In this document: one piece after another, positions 12,865-26,300 of the stretch
Numbering within the stretch: position 1 is the first letter of the stretch
Layout of the letters: every line of letters begins with the position of its first letter
NCBI GenBank assembly: GCA_021018815.1
Contig: JAITYX010000002.1
Coordinates: 11,625,001-11,689,000 of the forward strand
Length of the DNA: 64,000 nucleotides
DNA from: Talinum fruticosum
Lineage: Eukaryota; Streptophyta; Magnoliopsida; Caryophyllales; Talinaceae
Direction of reading: 5' to 3'
The notes under the pieces: model-generated
The model's database searches: none
What the model was told of the DNA's origin: nothing
Seen by the model: only the letters and a program-made list of their open reading frames with translations
Position numbers and translations under genes: made by a program

Positions 12865-14472
12865 AAACATTACCCTATCCAAAAAAAAAAAAAAAAAAGA
12901 AAAGTAAAGGCATAAACAGTGCTAGGAATAGTGTATATTATGATTTTTTTAAAAGAAATGGTCACTAGAAAAATCAAATAAAATGTGTTGAAATTAAGCA
13001 AAAGTTGGAAGATTAATTGAATTCTTTTGAGAAGGATGTCTGATGTGCAATATTTTGAGAGACAATGGAGTGAGAAAATACCAAGTCGTCAATGGAGAAG
13101 CACAGATTTTTTCAATTCTCTTGAAACATTATCTTCTCGTAGAGTGGTGGCCATCTAGACAATGCCTTTTTTTTCCAGGGGATTTGTTCTTTCCTTGGGA
13201 TTTACTCAATCATATTTTAACACCAACTTTATATATAAATATTTATAATAACACTAATAAATTAATATGACCTTTTCTATGACATATCTTATTTACCACA
13301 TAACTGTTAAAATTTTTGAACATTAAAATTAAATTTTATATTGATCCTGGTATTCCAAATGATAACTTCTCGTGTGAGTCATGCTTTTATGGGATTTGAG
13401 AAAATTTAAATGCGGATAATATTTACTTTTATAAACATCTTTGTTAATCTCCGAAGAGGTCGATTTAAAGAGATATTCGTATTTAATTTTTTAAAAATTA
13501 GATGATCATGTCCCATGCAAACGTCCAAAAAGCAACCATGGGTGGGTTGTGGACCAGTCAATGATATATGTTTTTGAGCCTATGATTCAGATTTGAGCAC
13601 AAACACTTTAATTTTTATATGATAGTTGTTGCTCAGCCTATGTTTGACATTTTTGTTAACTTTGTTTCCTGATATTATTTATTTTATTCCAGCTTTTTTA
13701 TTTAATTTGTTTAGTCTACATTTAAGGATTGCGCATGCCTTGTGGGATATCATTATCACCATACTCTTTTCATTTTGAATTGACAACTTCTCATTGCAAA
13801 TATATTTTCTTGATTGAGTACTCAATTTGTCATTAAACCCTTCTTCCTTTTTTTTTTTTTTTTTTTTTTTGTGTTGGATGAGTGAGGATGGGTTCCATCC
13901 TCTGAGCCAAAACAGGACATGACACGGATAGTCGATTATACATAAGTAGATAAATAGGGTACTAATATGTTCGAAATGAAGTTATAACAAGTTATCTATG
14001 ATACCAATTTTAGAGGCTTTATCAGCCAACAGTAATATAACTGAATATAAGGTTAGGTCTCCCCAGATAAATGAAATGAAAGAGCAGAATAATCATCAAA
14101 GCTCGAACATCGGAAAATGGTTTATAAGAAATCAAGAGGGGGCAGGGGAGGATCCTATTTGCAGTACCAGTAATTTTCAATTGAGTACAAATTTGTTGTA
14201 TTTCCTGAAGCCAAGCTTGGGAGAAGAAAAACACTAAAAGGAGGGAGGCTGAACAAACTCACTCAATAAGAGAAGACTCCACCAAATTCCACCTTTCAAG
14301 CCAAATCAAGAAACAGGCACTCTTGAGATACATGGAAGCTCTAGTCAAAACTCGGTTCTGGAGGCCATTAATATGTTTGTTGATCAAATGCAATCCTAGC
14401 CGAGCGGCCCAAAGAAGTTTAATGTTCAACGTCTATTTCTGCAGTATCAAAACTTGTTCTGATCAGTCATCT

Positions 14473-17400
14473 CTATTTCCTTCCACTATTTGCTCGCGGC
14501 TTGGCTTTAACCTCAGATTCCTGGAGAGAGAAAGAGAGCGCGTGAGTGGGGAAGGGGAGACACGAACCTTCAGCTCCTCCAAATAATTGAGAATCACAGA
14601 TGTGAAGCTCAAAGTTAACCCATTCATCCAAATGTTTACCTGTGTCAAGTGCAAAAGAATGTAGGTTTTTGCTGTTGCGGGATTGTGATTTTCTGCACCT
14701 TTGCTCCAGTCATAACACACCTATCGAAAAAGGAGGAACAGCTTGATGCTCATCACTCATTGCCAGATTCACCACTTAAAAAAATTTCCCAATATAACAA
14801 CTGCGTTGCTCATTATTTCAACTAACATGAAAGAGTTGATATTAGAAAAGTTTATTAATTATTTCAATTACCATGAAAGAGAGTATTTTAGAAAATTGCA
14901 AAATCTGTAAGCTGTTATATAAAGGGTGAGTTCCAGTACAACTGAGGTCCCTAGTTCAGATCATATCTCACTAGGACTCTGCCAAACTGCTCGACGTGAG
15001 TCTTTTTAATCAAATTGGACTTTACCAATTTCTAAAAACTTCACACAAGTTCAGTCAAAATCTAAGCGGTAAGAATTTGAGCTTACCAGGTCTGGTCTGG
15101 GTATAACAAAATTTCACCTACTTTGCAACTGATAGCAAAGGCACTCCTAATCAACACAACATTGGAAAGAGACACAAAACAAAGATGGAACAAATAAAAG
15201 AAGACACACAAATGGCAAGAATTGAGTTTGTAATTTCTGAAGAGTGACAAAATATTTGGAGCGAGTCCCCCAACATTGTAATGCATTTCTCGCAAGGTGT
15301 TTTATTGGGCCCTTTTTTTTGGGGGGGGTTACAACTAACAAGTCTGGAACCACACATAATCTGATCTACCACATAGCAGAACAAGACAGCATAATGAGCA
15401 GGGGTATAGGTAAAAGAAAGCAAGCAACACAATTAGATAGAGAAACAGACATTGTAATATAGAACCAAGAGTTAAAAGACTAACCGAATATGCATAAATC
15501 GAACCATCATTGTTAAAAGCACTGCAAGGAATTGGCTGGTTGCACCTTGACATAGCCTGAAAAGAACAATATGTCAATCAACAGTATTTTCAGCCAAAAC
15601 AAAGTATGGCAAATGGCAATATCTTGATTCTTGACATCATATAAGATCAGTGATCCAAAGACATGAAAGCACTGGCGGTTAACTGTAGATTACCAACACA
15701 AAATAAAATGACGGAGAGATTTGTGTGAATCTTAAATCTCATTGGCAACAATTCTACATATAGAAGAGTAGAAGCCATTGACTAAAACAAGAGATGGACA
15801 TGCTTATGTTGTACGGTTATATGGTGAAACCCAAACAGGCTAGTGACAACAAAGAGGATATAAAGACATAGCAGCTGTATAATCTTCAGAGGAAAGAGTA
15901 GCAAGCTCAGAGTGATTCTCCATCAACATGCACTCATTTTTGGGCTCTCACTTCTAAAATCAATTTGCTTGTCAGCAATCATGGAAAAAGAACTACTGAA
16001 CAGAAAGTCACATATAGCAAAAAATAACAAGAATGAAACACTTCATTTCAATCAGCAAGGAAACTTGTATGCACTAGGTTGTAATTGTGTTTAAATTGGG
16101 GAATTCTGACATATCAACAAAAGTAGCACATGGTAAATACACATTATTCCAGACGTTTCTCTTACAATGAGATGGGTATAGGCACCAGCTAAATAGAGTG
16201 AAGAACAAAAACAGGGCTGCCAAATTCCTCTTTTTCCAACTTCCGGCTGTCTTTGTGCTATTAGAAAAAGGGATCACCAAGTTCTCAGATGTGGAACTCA
16301 TCCCAATATGTCCTAGAAAGAAAACATACCACACGTTTTGGATCGGCTGTTGCAGAATGTAGGCGGGCAGCAATCTTGGTAATTATAACCACCACCTAGT
16401 CCCTGATATTGTGTGCCATGGCATTTCCATGACCCTATGGACATCTCATGGTCCAGTTCCCAATATTGTGGGGGTTAACCTATTTCAAATCTCAGGTCAA
16501 GTTTGGGCAGTCAGCTGTATATGACCTTTCAATTTACAAAAATTCTGCTATTTTTCTTGATATCAATTTGTACAAATCACACAAAGGTATTTGCTGTGCT
16601 TCACAATGCTAGTCCAACATTTCTTTTGATCCATTTCAAATTGGCCATAACAAATGCCAATACTATTCTATGCATTTAACACAGTATTTCATTAAAACCT
16701 AGCTCTATCGGCACCCTTTTTTTTTAAAAAAGAAACTTTTATAGAAAGTCAACCAACACAATTCTTCCCAACATGGATTACATTGTGCTTTTTACAAAGA
16801 AAAAGTTTTATGCTTCTTCAGCCTCTGAAGCATGTAAACTTGCGACAAAAACAGGCTACCAACTCAGTACGTTCCAAATATCATGGGGAAGAATCCGTTG
16901 CAATCATATATAAGGAACATAGTATAAACTCACCTTGAGACGCTGCTTACTATCCTTATCCCAAAAGTTAAAAGCACCATCAGATCCTGCTGTTGCAAAT
17001 GTATGATGCACCTGACACGCGACAAGTTGCACAATGATAAAATTTGAAGTGGATAATTTTCAGTCGAAAATCAAAGGTTGTTACATGAACCAGAATCTAC
17101 TAAGAAAGACAAGAAAAAATGATTATAACTCTACCAACTAAACCAAAAGGCTCATGAATCACGTAATTGACATGGCCCCCACGCACATAGTTCACATTGC
17201 CTCCAATAACACATTAGATACTTGAAAGCTGAAAACAAGTTGTAGCAACCAAGCATTCAAAACACCAATCAGCAAAAGCTTATTTTTGAAAATGGCATTC
17301 ATATGCATGACAACTTTCACCATGCAAACAAGAAACTTGGCCAGCACCACTGCACCAGATATCGAAAGAGGGACATGCCATGAACATGCCGTAAAATATT

Positions 17401-20400
17401 AAAACAAATAGGATAGAAGTTTACACAGAGTATACGTCATCGCCATCCATACAAAAAATAATACTTACAGGGTGGAAGTTTATGGAATTGACCGAATATA
17501 TATCATTGCCATCCCTGTGGCATTTGAAAGTGAAGTTCTTGCTTTGTTGTGCATCATCCAGATGATGTACACCAACCCTTCCCTCAATTGAGCCAACCTG
17601 GAGGAAGGGGAGAAAAGAGCACTGCACCTTAAAATCTGTTAAGGTACTATCCATTGCCATTCAAACCTCATATATACATACATTAGCATTAACGTACACA
17701 GGAGTCCAATTTAATGATTATTCAACAAAATACTCATGTTAGAAAATGTTAGATGGCAATCTCATGATGCATTTTGCTTTAGTCCACTAAAATCTAGAAT
17801 TGAAAATTCTGACCAACAGCCTCTTTGCTAGAAAGTGGTCAACTACAATAAATCCTGCAATTATTATTAACCTGATAGCCAAAAGAAGGCCAGGTAACGT
17901 CATACTAAAACCATGTAGCACATATATATAGTAGAACGAAAATGGAGATTAAAAATCAGTTAATAAAATGTAATCCATACCAAGAATCCTTGCTTATCAG
18001 GAAAGGCAGCCACACATCTTGTTTGATATTTCAAGGGTGATACGATCCTTTTGAACTCAGTCTGAAGATACAAAATGATTAGACAGGACAGTTAGAACTC
18101 TTGAAGGCTTAATAACAGGAGGTAGTTTCCCTGAACTCTCCATCTTTTATGAGAGCTGAATGTTTGGGGGTGGGGGAGGAAAGAAACTTCCAAAAGCCCA
18201 CTTTAGAGCAGCCAAATGACAAAAGGAAAAAAGACAAAAAAATAAAAACATACCTGGGGATTCTGCAAATTGAAAACAACAAGGTTCCTGTCTGCTGTGC
18301 CTACAACCATCAGTGGATGGAGCACAGAAAGAGCATAACAACGGTCAGGCAGCTGCTGCGTGTGCACAGGATTTGACTGTCTTGTGTCCCAGTACCTATG
18401 ACGAAAGCAAAACACCAAAGCATATTCGTAAACCACTAAACAACAAAAAGTCAAGTCTTGAAAATAATAAGATCTATGAAATCACCTTTGGAAAAGCTAG
18501 ACAATAAAACCAACACCTTAGAGAGAAACAAAGATATACAACAAACAAACGGCGTGGTTCTCCATTTCAATATGCAACACCTCCAAATTAGATATGATTC
18601 TTCTTTTTCCGGACCCGGGAGGGGGGCGAATCTACTATTTTACATTTGAGCAGATGAAGAAAAGTGCATATAATCACTCCCAGGGCATAAAGATGTGATA
18701 CAAACACTTCTTCACCTTCGAAAGAAATCAATTCAGCAGCAGGTTTTATACACAGTACGTTAACATGTCACATCCATTATTAAACAGGAACACCGTCTTA
18801 CTCTGACATTTTACTACCACAGGCTTACATTCAATGTTTCCTTTTAAACAAAGTTTGAGAAGCTTGATGCTGAGCAATTTAAACAATGGCCTAATCAAAT
18901 GTCTCACTGAATTGTCTGCTTCTCCTTATTCCTAGGGAAGTTGTTAGATTAGGCAATGCTTTCAATGGCAACAAAAAAAAGCCATAAAAAAATGCAGACA
19001 TAAGGCCACAATCATCCATAACCATGCTCCGCCTCAGGCAGGAGATCCATGAGAGTCAACTTAATTTCATATTCGAACTATGCATGAAAAACCACAACTA
19101 GGAATGTAATTACAATGGTCCAACATTCCAACATGGATCTAACCATTTCAATCTGAAACAGGGGGAGGGAGAGAGACTGCAATCCACTCAGCCGAAAGAC
19201 TGAAATGCAGTATCTGCATTGAGAGTGACAGCTTTAGAAATACTCCCACACTTAACTCATGGAAAAAGATAAGGCATTCCAGAATGTCCATTTAGATCAC
19301 CATCACTTATGGCATGAAAGAGCAAATTTCTCTTAAAAGAGACACGCATAGGCATAGTTTCACGAACAGGAACTAATTGGGGGCATCACATAGTTACCAT
19401 TGCAGAATCAATATGCCAGATCGCCAACTGCTCAAATCATAAAGATTTTTGAGATTGAAAGAATTGTATGATATGCATTTGATATATTAAAATGAACTGA
19501 TGGATTTGAGCAACATAAATTACTCCCCAATAAAGACTACTTTATAGAACTGTCAAAATGGTCTTCAAGAAATCAGGGTTGAAATATACAAAAGATTACT
19601 TTACAGTCTTGTCCAAGCTTCCTGTAGCTAAAAGGTTCATCTCAGGGATCCAAGCAACCTCTTTTACAGGTGCATCATGCATAGCAACAGTCACCGGTTG
19701 ACCACCAGACAACAAAGGCCACATCTTGACTTGTTTATCACACCCACCAGAAAAGACTGTCGTCCCATCATCTTTCCATGCTGAACATAAGACCTTTATA
19801 GAATATGATAAAAAAACCAGAAAAGAAATCCATAATAGTTAGATTGATAACACAGAGAAAATCCATCCCTTAGGTAGCATTAATGCAGTTACCGGTTGAT
19901 CTTGAGAGATTGACGCTTTTGGGACGCTACCCATGGTCATTCCATTCCTACTTACTTCCCAGCATCTCACCTACAAAAATATTCAACCAATAAACATGAA
20001 GAGAAAGATGATAGATCATAAGAATTGAATGAGAAACACACATTCTATAGAGAAGCTAATTACATACCAATAAAGGCTGTCAAACAAATCAGCTGTGTCC
20101 TTGGTTTTAAAAAAGCATGCCAAGCATCATCGTTACAATTTCCTAAGGGACATAGAGGTGCACCTCAAGTTGACAAACGTTTCTTCAAAAGAAAATGTAA
20201 GTCTACCAAATCAATCTCTCATCTTACAGTCCAAAAGTAAGGATGGCGGATGGCTACATTTAGATTTCCCCAAACCATACTCAAATAGGATTCAGAATTC
20301 CCACTGAAGTTATTATTTACATAGTACCCTTCAGTAGAAGACTAAGACGTCTCTATATACAACACATAAGGAAAGAAGTGGGCAAATTTTTAAGAATGAC

Positions 20401-21974
20401 AAAGAAAACAATTGTGGAGGAGTGGAGAATAGTGTGGAAAATAACAAATGCAGATTCCACAAAACCTTACACATTACTATTCATCTACATATAAAAGGAA
20501 TCTTGTTACAAGGACAGAAACAAAGCAAAGACAATCCTCCAATGAAATCACCACGAACTGAAGACACCAGAAACAAGTGAATATAAGAATTACAGCACAT
20601 TTTAAACTGGCGCTCAATAGAACAAACCTGATTATCCCAAGATGTGGCAACCAGGAAATTCGCCTTAGGGCTAAAACAAAGGCTTGAAACTGAGTCCCCT
20701 GGAGGACTAACCACCTGCAGGAAATCCATCCAAGCAAATTCAGGAAGAAGTTAGCATTGAACAACATAAACTGACGAAGCTGTATAATGCCAGCATCAAG
20801 GGGATTGGATTCGTCAAAGACTATGAAGAGCAGTAACAACACACACACACAGACACAATGAGCAGTAACAACAAACACACACACACAAATCCCGGCCCCT
20901 TGGGAAAGAAAAATTCCTAAGCAGCAACACAAAAGAAAGCGCCCCCCAACAGTGATTCATTTCATAAACCCCATCAAAAATAACTGCCAAGAGTTTCCTA
21001 ATCAACAGTTGGATGACCATGAGTATGACAAATAGCTCCATGATTAACAAATACTCCAGGGGAGAAAGCATACACAAAATGGTGAGTGTTTATATATAGC
21101 ACAAAAGCAACAAACACATATCTGTTTGATACTATCTTCCTGTTACAAGTTGTTTTAGCAAGTTCTTGCAGGAGTCTGAAAGGCACTCTTCATAGACTAT
21201 TGTCAAAGGTTCTCATTGTCTTTGTTCGTTTCATATAATGATTTTAGATCAGATAAAATTTCTCATATTCACTTGTAAATGTTGGGTCTTTCTCTCTCCT
21301 ACATTCAGGAATCAGGATTCAGCTAAAAATTTCAAGCTTTCAATGAAAGTTTCATATATCATAACTTCAAATCAGATGAAGTGAACATAGAAATTATCCC
21401 AGGAGCTATCATTTGAGCATAGGAGTTTCTCATCATTGGAAACATAAGAGCAGCTCCCCCCTTAAAAAAACAAATATGGGCAAATCGTGAAAAACTTACA
21501 AAAAGGATTGTTCAACCCCTATTTTATCGCCAAACAAAATTCAGAAATAGAAAGAAGTAAATCCCAAGATTCCCGTTGGTTTCTTTCACTATGATTCAAT
21601 TGTTCCCTCCCTTCCTTTCTCTTGCCAAAAGAAAAGGCCTTTTTTGGGGAGAACCCGGAATATAAGTAATGCTTCTACGCTTCCAAGTAACAGTGGCATA
21701 TCACCCAATCCCCCACCCAACCAAAAGAAAAGGCAAAAAAAAAGGCAAATGCCACTAAAATCAACACTTAATTGGTCCACAAATTCAATGAATACGAGTA
21801 CCCAGTACGGCAACCTAGAGCGTAAGGCATTGGCAAACAAGAAGATGAAAAACTACAGAAAGAACGAATAAAGAAAACAAATACATTGAAATAAACGGGG
21901 AAGAGTAGTACCTCGACTGATTTGTTAGGGTTATGACCGGAATTAGAAGCCGCCGTTGATCCAAATGAGGACAT
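14473..21974 (-). CDS. RAE1: RAE1-like WD40 mRNA-export factor, 11 exons
   Basis: RAE1 is a seven-bladed WD40 protein that binds the GLEBS motif of Nup98 at nuclear pores and acts in mRNA export and spindle function. Minus-strand exons: 21974-21912, 20714-20628, 19970-19893, 19793-19600, 18395-18254, 18061-17981, 17597-17469, 17011-16934, 15556-15485, 14720-14640, 14520-14473. Every junction is GT-AG and in phase, giving 350 residues, the usual plant RAE1 length. Landmarks in order are [120 protein letters not shown] and [17 protein letters not shown]. An ATA-to-ATG reading from 21998 would add eight residues, but 21974 fits homologues better. The gene is intact. Confidence 0.96.
17412..17450 (-). 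repeat. Degenerate copy of the RAE1 exon 7 end inside the following intron
   Basis: About 20 bases after the exon 7 donor, the minus strand reads ATGGATGGCGATGACGTATA and continues to TAAACTTCTATCC. The end of the exon carries GATGGCAATGATATATATTC and continues to TAAACTTCCACCC. The two share most positions, so this is an imperfect local duplication of exon 7's last 45 bases. Confidence 0.6.
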
Positions 21975-22057
21975 TGTAGCGCCACTTGATGAAATCAATC
22001 ACTGCAAGATTTCGAATGAAGCTCCCAACAAAGTCGAATTCACGGAGGGAGTAGACC

Positions 22058-22060
<3 letters not shown>

Positions 22061-22091
<31 letters not shown>
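22061..22091. repeat. (GA)n microsatellite in the RAE1 5' leader
   Basis: This is about fifteen uninterrupted GA repeats, 90-115 bases upstream of the RAE1 start codon. It reads as CT repeats in the transcript. Such CT tracts are common in plant 5' leaders. Confidence 0.85.
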
Positions 22092-22096
<5 letters not shown>

Positions 22097-22181
22097 TTCA
22101 AATGGGGAATTTGAGGGGGACGGGGGAGGGAAGGCTGCGTGTGTGTGCGCAAGTGCATAACAGTAAATGGGAGGCTACTGG

Positions 22182-22191
22182 TATATATATA
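22182..22191 (-). promoter_or_regulatory. Possible TATA box of RAE1
   Basis: The minus strand reads TTTTTATATATATAC about 210 bases upstream of the ATG at 21974. It would place the start of transcription near 22155, just upstream of the GA repeat. This is positional inference only. Confidence 0.4.
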
Positions 22192-22199
22192 AAAAGAGG

Positions 22200-23160
22200 A
22201 AGTCCGCGCCGCGTCGACTTCACGCTTTCCTGCTTTACTATTTTACCCTTCCCATTTTACCTTGAGGCTATTTTTAGTCCAAGGAAAACTAACATGACAT
22301 CGGACTTGAATTTTTCAAAGATTAAAAAATAAAATAAAATTTGATTTTCATTTTTATTTTAGTTGTCTTATGAGAAACAGAAAGGTTATATAATGTTCTT
22401 TATAATTAACTTTTTAAAAATAAAAAATAAAAAATAAAAAATAAAAAATATAAGAAATAGATATTAAATTACCAAAAACATCTTTTTGGTATAATTGTTT
22501 GACATAAATAGTTTAATGACTGTTTGATTGAATTAAACTATTATTAGAAATGAGAAAATTTAAAGAAAATATCCATTAGGATCATTAAACAACACATATT
22601 ATGAAATAAAAATTAATTAAAGTAAAATATATAATATAAATAAAAAACTAATTTAAATAACTTTTTATAATTAAATTAAAAAAATTAATTCAATATTTCA
22701 ACTAACACACATTTAGTGTAATTAACTAAATAGTTCTCAATTTGATTTTACAATAACAGATCGCTTTAACTAATTTTTTCATATTATAATGTTTATCGGT
22801 TTACAATCTTAATAATATATTAATAACTAATTTACCACACGTGTTTTTATTGATTGCTTTTTCTTTTTTTTTTTCTTATTTTGAATAATTTTTTGGTAAT
22901 ATTTTAACATAAATATTATTATAATATTCTTATTAACAAGTAGTAAATTGTGGTTATGGCCTTTTACCAAATAGGGTTACAGTAACATGATTAATGGATT
23001 ACAAATTCAACTTTTTTTTTTTTCTACTAATAAATTTTGGTCATCCAAGTGGCCTTTTTTTTATTTTTCTTTTTTCGTCCAATCACCGTATGATTTCAAT
23101 CCTGAATTTCTCCCACAGAAGCGTTTGGTTTTTGGGAAGAGTCCACCACTTGCACCAACT
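22200..23160. other. Divergent promoter region between RAE1 and the DCN1-like gene
   Basis: RAE1 runs left and the DCN1-like gene runs right from this spacer of about 1 kb, so it should hold both promoters. It contains an A-rich heptamer repeat (AAAAAAT)n at about 22416-22450 and a G-box core CACGTG at 22838-22843. There is no gene. Confidence 0.55.
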
Positions 23161-23166
23161 TCTCTG

Positions 23167-23174
23167 TATAAAAG
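23167..23174 (+). promoter_or_regulatory. TATA box of the DCN1-like gene
   Basis: TATAAAAG lies 154 bases upstream of the ATG at 23321 and is followed by a CT-rich leader at 23176-23220, a common plant promoter layout. Motif seen, function inferred. Confidence 0.55.
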
Positions 23175-23320
23175 CTTTTCTCTCTCCCTCTCCCCCTCTC
23201 TCTCTCCTTGCTCCTCTCTTGAAGCGGCGAAGATCCCCTGTTTCAGAGGCTCTGAAGGAAGAAGGGGGTTCCAGTTTTCCTCGCACTTCCCTTCTCTCTC
23301 CATTGATATCTCCTCGAAGG

Positions 23321-26300
23321 ATGCCTCGCGCTTCATCTAAGAAAACGGGGCAATCAAATTCAACCGGTGTTACCGCCTCTGGCGATCTCTTCCGCTCCGG
23401 TATCTTTCTTTCTCTCTCCAAAGCTTTCAAAAATCTCAACTTTTTTCTTTTCATTGCCGGGATTTTAGTTTCGTTCGTCGATTTGTGTACGGGTTGAATT
23501 TTTAGCTTCAATCATCCGGTAATTTAACTAATTCAATTACAATCTGGGGCTCGGGGAGGGGATGTTTACTTGGGTTCGATTCAGCTTTCAGTTGGGCATG
23601 CAATTTGGCTTGAACAAGGAGAGGGGAAACTTTCAAGTATTGATCTACGCCGAATCTTTTTTGTTTTTTTGGGGGGATTTGGGATTTATGCAGGATGCAT
23701 AAATATGCTACCCTTTTCGTCGTGATTATTGTCTATGGTGTGTTAGTTGTATTTTTAAGTTTTTGGGTGCCATACTTAGCTTCACCAAACTGGTTGAGTA
23801 TCAGGCAAAGACCTTTTTTTTGGAGGTTTTGGTGAATTGGAAAATGCAAATTGGAAAAGGGGTTGGAGAAAACAAAATCTTAATGATTTTGATAAGAAGA
23901 GACTATTTCAATAATCTTGATTACTTTAAGTTAATGGTGAATCTAGAGAAGGAAGTTGTTCGCAAAGCCTTGTCTAGTGGATCCGTTGTGTGACTAAGTG
24001 GTTAAGCCATTCGCAGATGGGCTGGTTGGTTAGCATGGATTGCATTCAGGAATCAGGATCATGCTGCTTGATTGAGGCTATTTGATTCTCAAGTAGTTTG
24101 ATCTCTAATTCGTTGGGCCCGTGAGAATGTTGATGCATTACTCTAGATCTCTAATTAGCAAATATGGTTTTAGACTCCTTTTCAAGCTTATCAAGTCATT
24201 TAGGTGCTGCTTGAAAGTTTCAATTCTGGTTCCTTTCTGTCCTGTGCTCTGTAGACTGTGGCCTTTGAAACTTGGTTATGTTTCCTTTTGTATTTTGTTT
24301 TGTAATTTGCAATCAGCATACACAGTACAGGCATGTCCTAAATATATAAATGAGATCCTGGCCACAAATGCTGTATGGGAGAGATTTTGTGCTTATTCTT
24401 CTCGCTTATGAGTCTGCAGTCCGAACTGTTCGATATGCTAAGATTCCATTTGAAGTTGTCAATGGGGAAGGACTTTGGGGATCCATTGCATTTTCATGCA
24501 TACTTCAATATATCTTGTAGAGTAGAATTGTATCTTTCAAGCATAAAGGAAAAACATGTTACGTTATAGTTGTTTTATTTTGCTGATTGTTGTATTTTTC
24601 ACACATCTCATTCTTCACAGCTTCCACTAAAGCCAGTTCCAAGGAGTTGGAGAGAATCGACCAGTTGTTCTACACATATGCCAATAGATCATCGGGCTTG
24701 ATTGAGTAAGTATACCCTGCTAATTATGAATGACTTTAATTGGTTTGGGGTATGTTTTTGGCTGCATTTCATGGTAGAGTTATTTTCCAAATGAATAAAT
24801 CTTATTGGATCTTATATTCTTGGCTTTGAGAAGTAATTGTTTTCACATGAGGCTTTGACTTTTCTTTCACATCACATGTCGCGATGACCTCTCAGAACCT
24901 GTGTATTTTAATGGATAACATGTGCAAATATGAAATGAAGGGATGATGATTGACATCTTCTTGCCTTTCTTGTCTTGTCTTCTAAGCTGTTAGTGTTTAT
25001 AATTGGTTTCTGGACATCAGAAGAAACCCATACTAGAGTGCATATGATGCCAGCATAAGCTGAATGTGTAAAGTATCTGAAATAAATATCTGCAATTCTG
25101 TAATTTATTTTTCTATTTTTTTCTCTCCCTTTCTCGCAAGTTCAAATGTGTTATGGGGAAGAAAGCATGACTGTCGCCCTATTTATTGAGTAACAAAGTT
25201 AATTGTGCCTTTAATTCCACAAAATTTCTATGCCCGCCCCGAATATTGCTTGGCTGAGTTGCCAGAGGTGACCCCTTTGCTAGATTTCTACTTGGTTTAC
25301 AGGCCTTAAATGGTGCTGTTGGTTCTCTCTGCCTTCTCTTTGGAGCAAGGAGTTCTGTACTCTAGTTTGCGTGCAGCTTGTAGGGGTTTGTTGTGTTCTG
25401 TGGCCATGAACTTCACAATGTTAGGAAAATGAATTAGTTATCTTTCCAATTTTATGCTGGACTTCTTTGGGACTTAAAAATATCTGTGAAGACCTTTTCT
25501 CTGATTCAATGCTTGCCAGATATGAACTGTAATCATAGTAAACTAACCGTTTTTCATGCACTAGATGAGTCTGAGACATAGTTGTCTAGGATGTCCAACA
25601 GAAACCCTTAATGCTTTCCAAACTTTTTGGTTGATGCTTGATAATGTTGTGTGTCAATCTTGTTACTGCTAACTTTAAACCTTTCTGACCGAGCTTTTGC
25701 TGTTAGCAAGTTAACTTCTATGTGTACCCAAGTGCAGCCTTTAATTCTTCTACATTCTGTTTTTCACATTTAACAACCTCCATTTGTAAATTAATAAGAA
25801 TTAATTTTATATAACAGCCCCGAAGGAATAGAGGCACTATGCTCAGACATGGAAGTGGATCATACAGATGTCAGAATATTGATGCTTGCATGGTAAGTAT
25901 TCTTACAGCATTACATTTTACTCATCCTGAAGCTGTATGCTTATCTCTATTGGGTTGAATCTATCAGGAAAATGCAAGCGGAGAAACAGGGTTACTTCAC
26001 TCAGGTAAGCAATTGTCTATATGTGAATGTCTCTTGTATGTCTGTTTGGAATTTTCATCGTTTTTCATTTATTGTTACACTGAAAGCCTTCGGCAGTCCA
26101 TAACTCCCATATTCCCTGTCCCAGCCATCTTGTCTGCTGACAATTTTGCACATCCCTCCTGCTGGGATATCCTTTCCTTGAATCAGTAATTAACATAAGC
26201 TGACAATTTTCCCCACTAGTTGTCTGCTACTATTGTTAGACACATGCCTATATTGCTAAAGACGAACAGCTGTATGATTAGGGACGACTGGATTTAAATG

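Larger units (their letters stand above)
9905..14472. other. Intergenic region: ERF upstream DNA and RAE1 3' flank
   Basis: No gene is supported here. The right end contains the RAE1 3' untranslated region. Two Stowaway-like MITEs lie at 11539-11655 and 12611-12864, and a short (TA)n run at about 12561-12580. A T-rich tract occurs at 13848-13870. The remaining DNA is AT-rich, and its open frames are short and have no recognisable domain. Confidence 0.5.

Noticed and set aside
20477..20932. Minus-strand frame of 151 codons rich in Val, Cys and Phe
   Set aside because: It overlaps RAE1 exon 2 in another frame and runs across a (CA)n repeat in the intron. The composition is due to the repeat.
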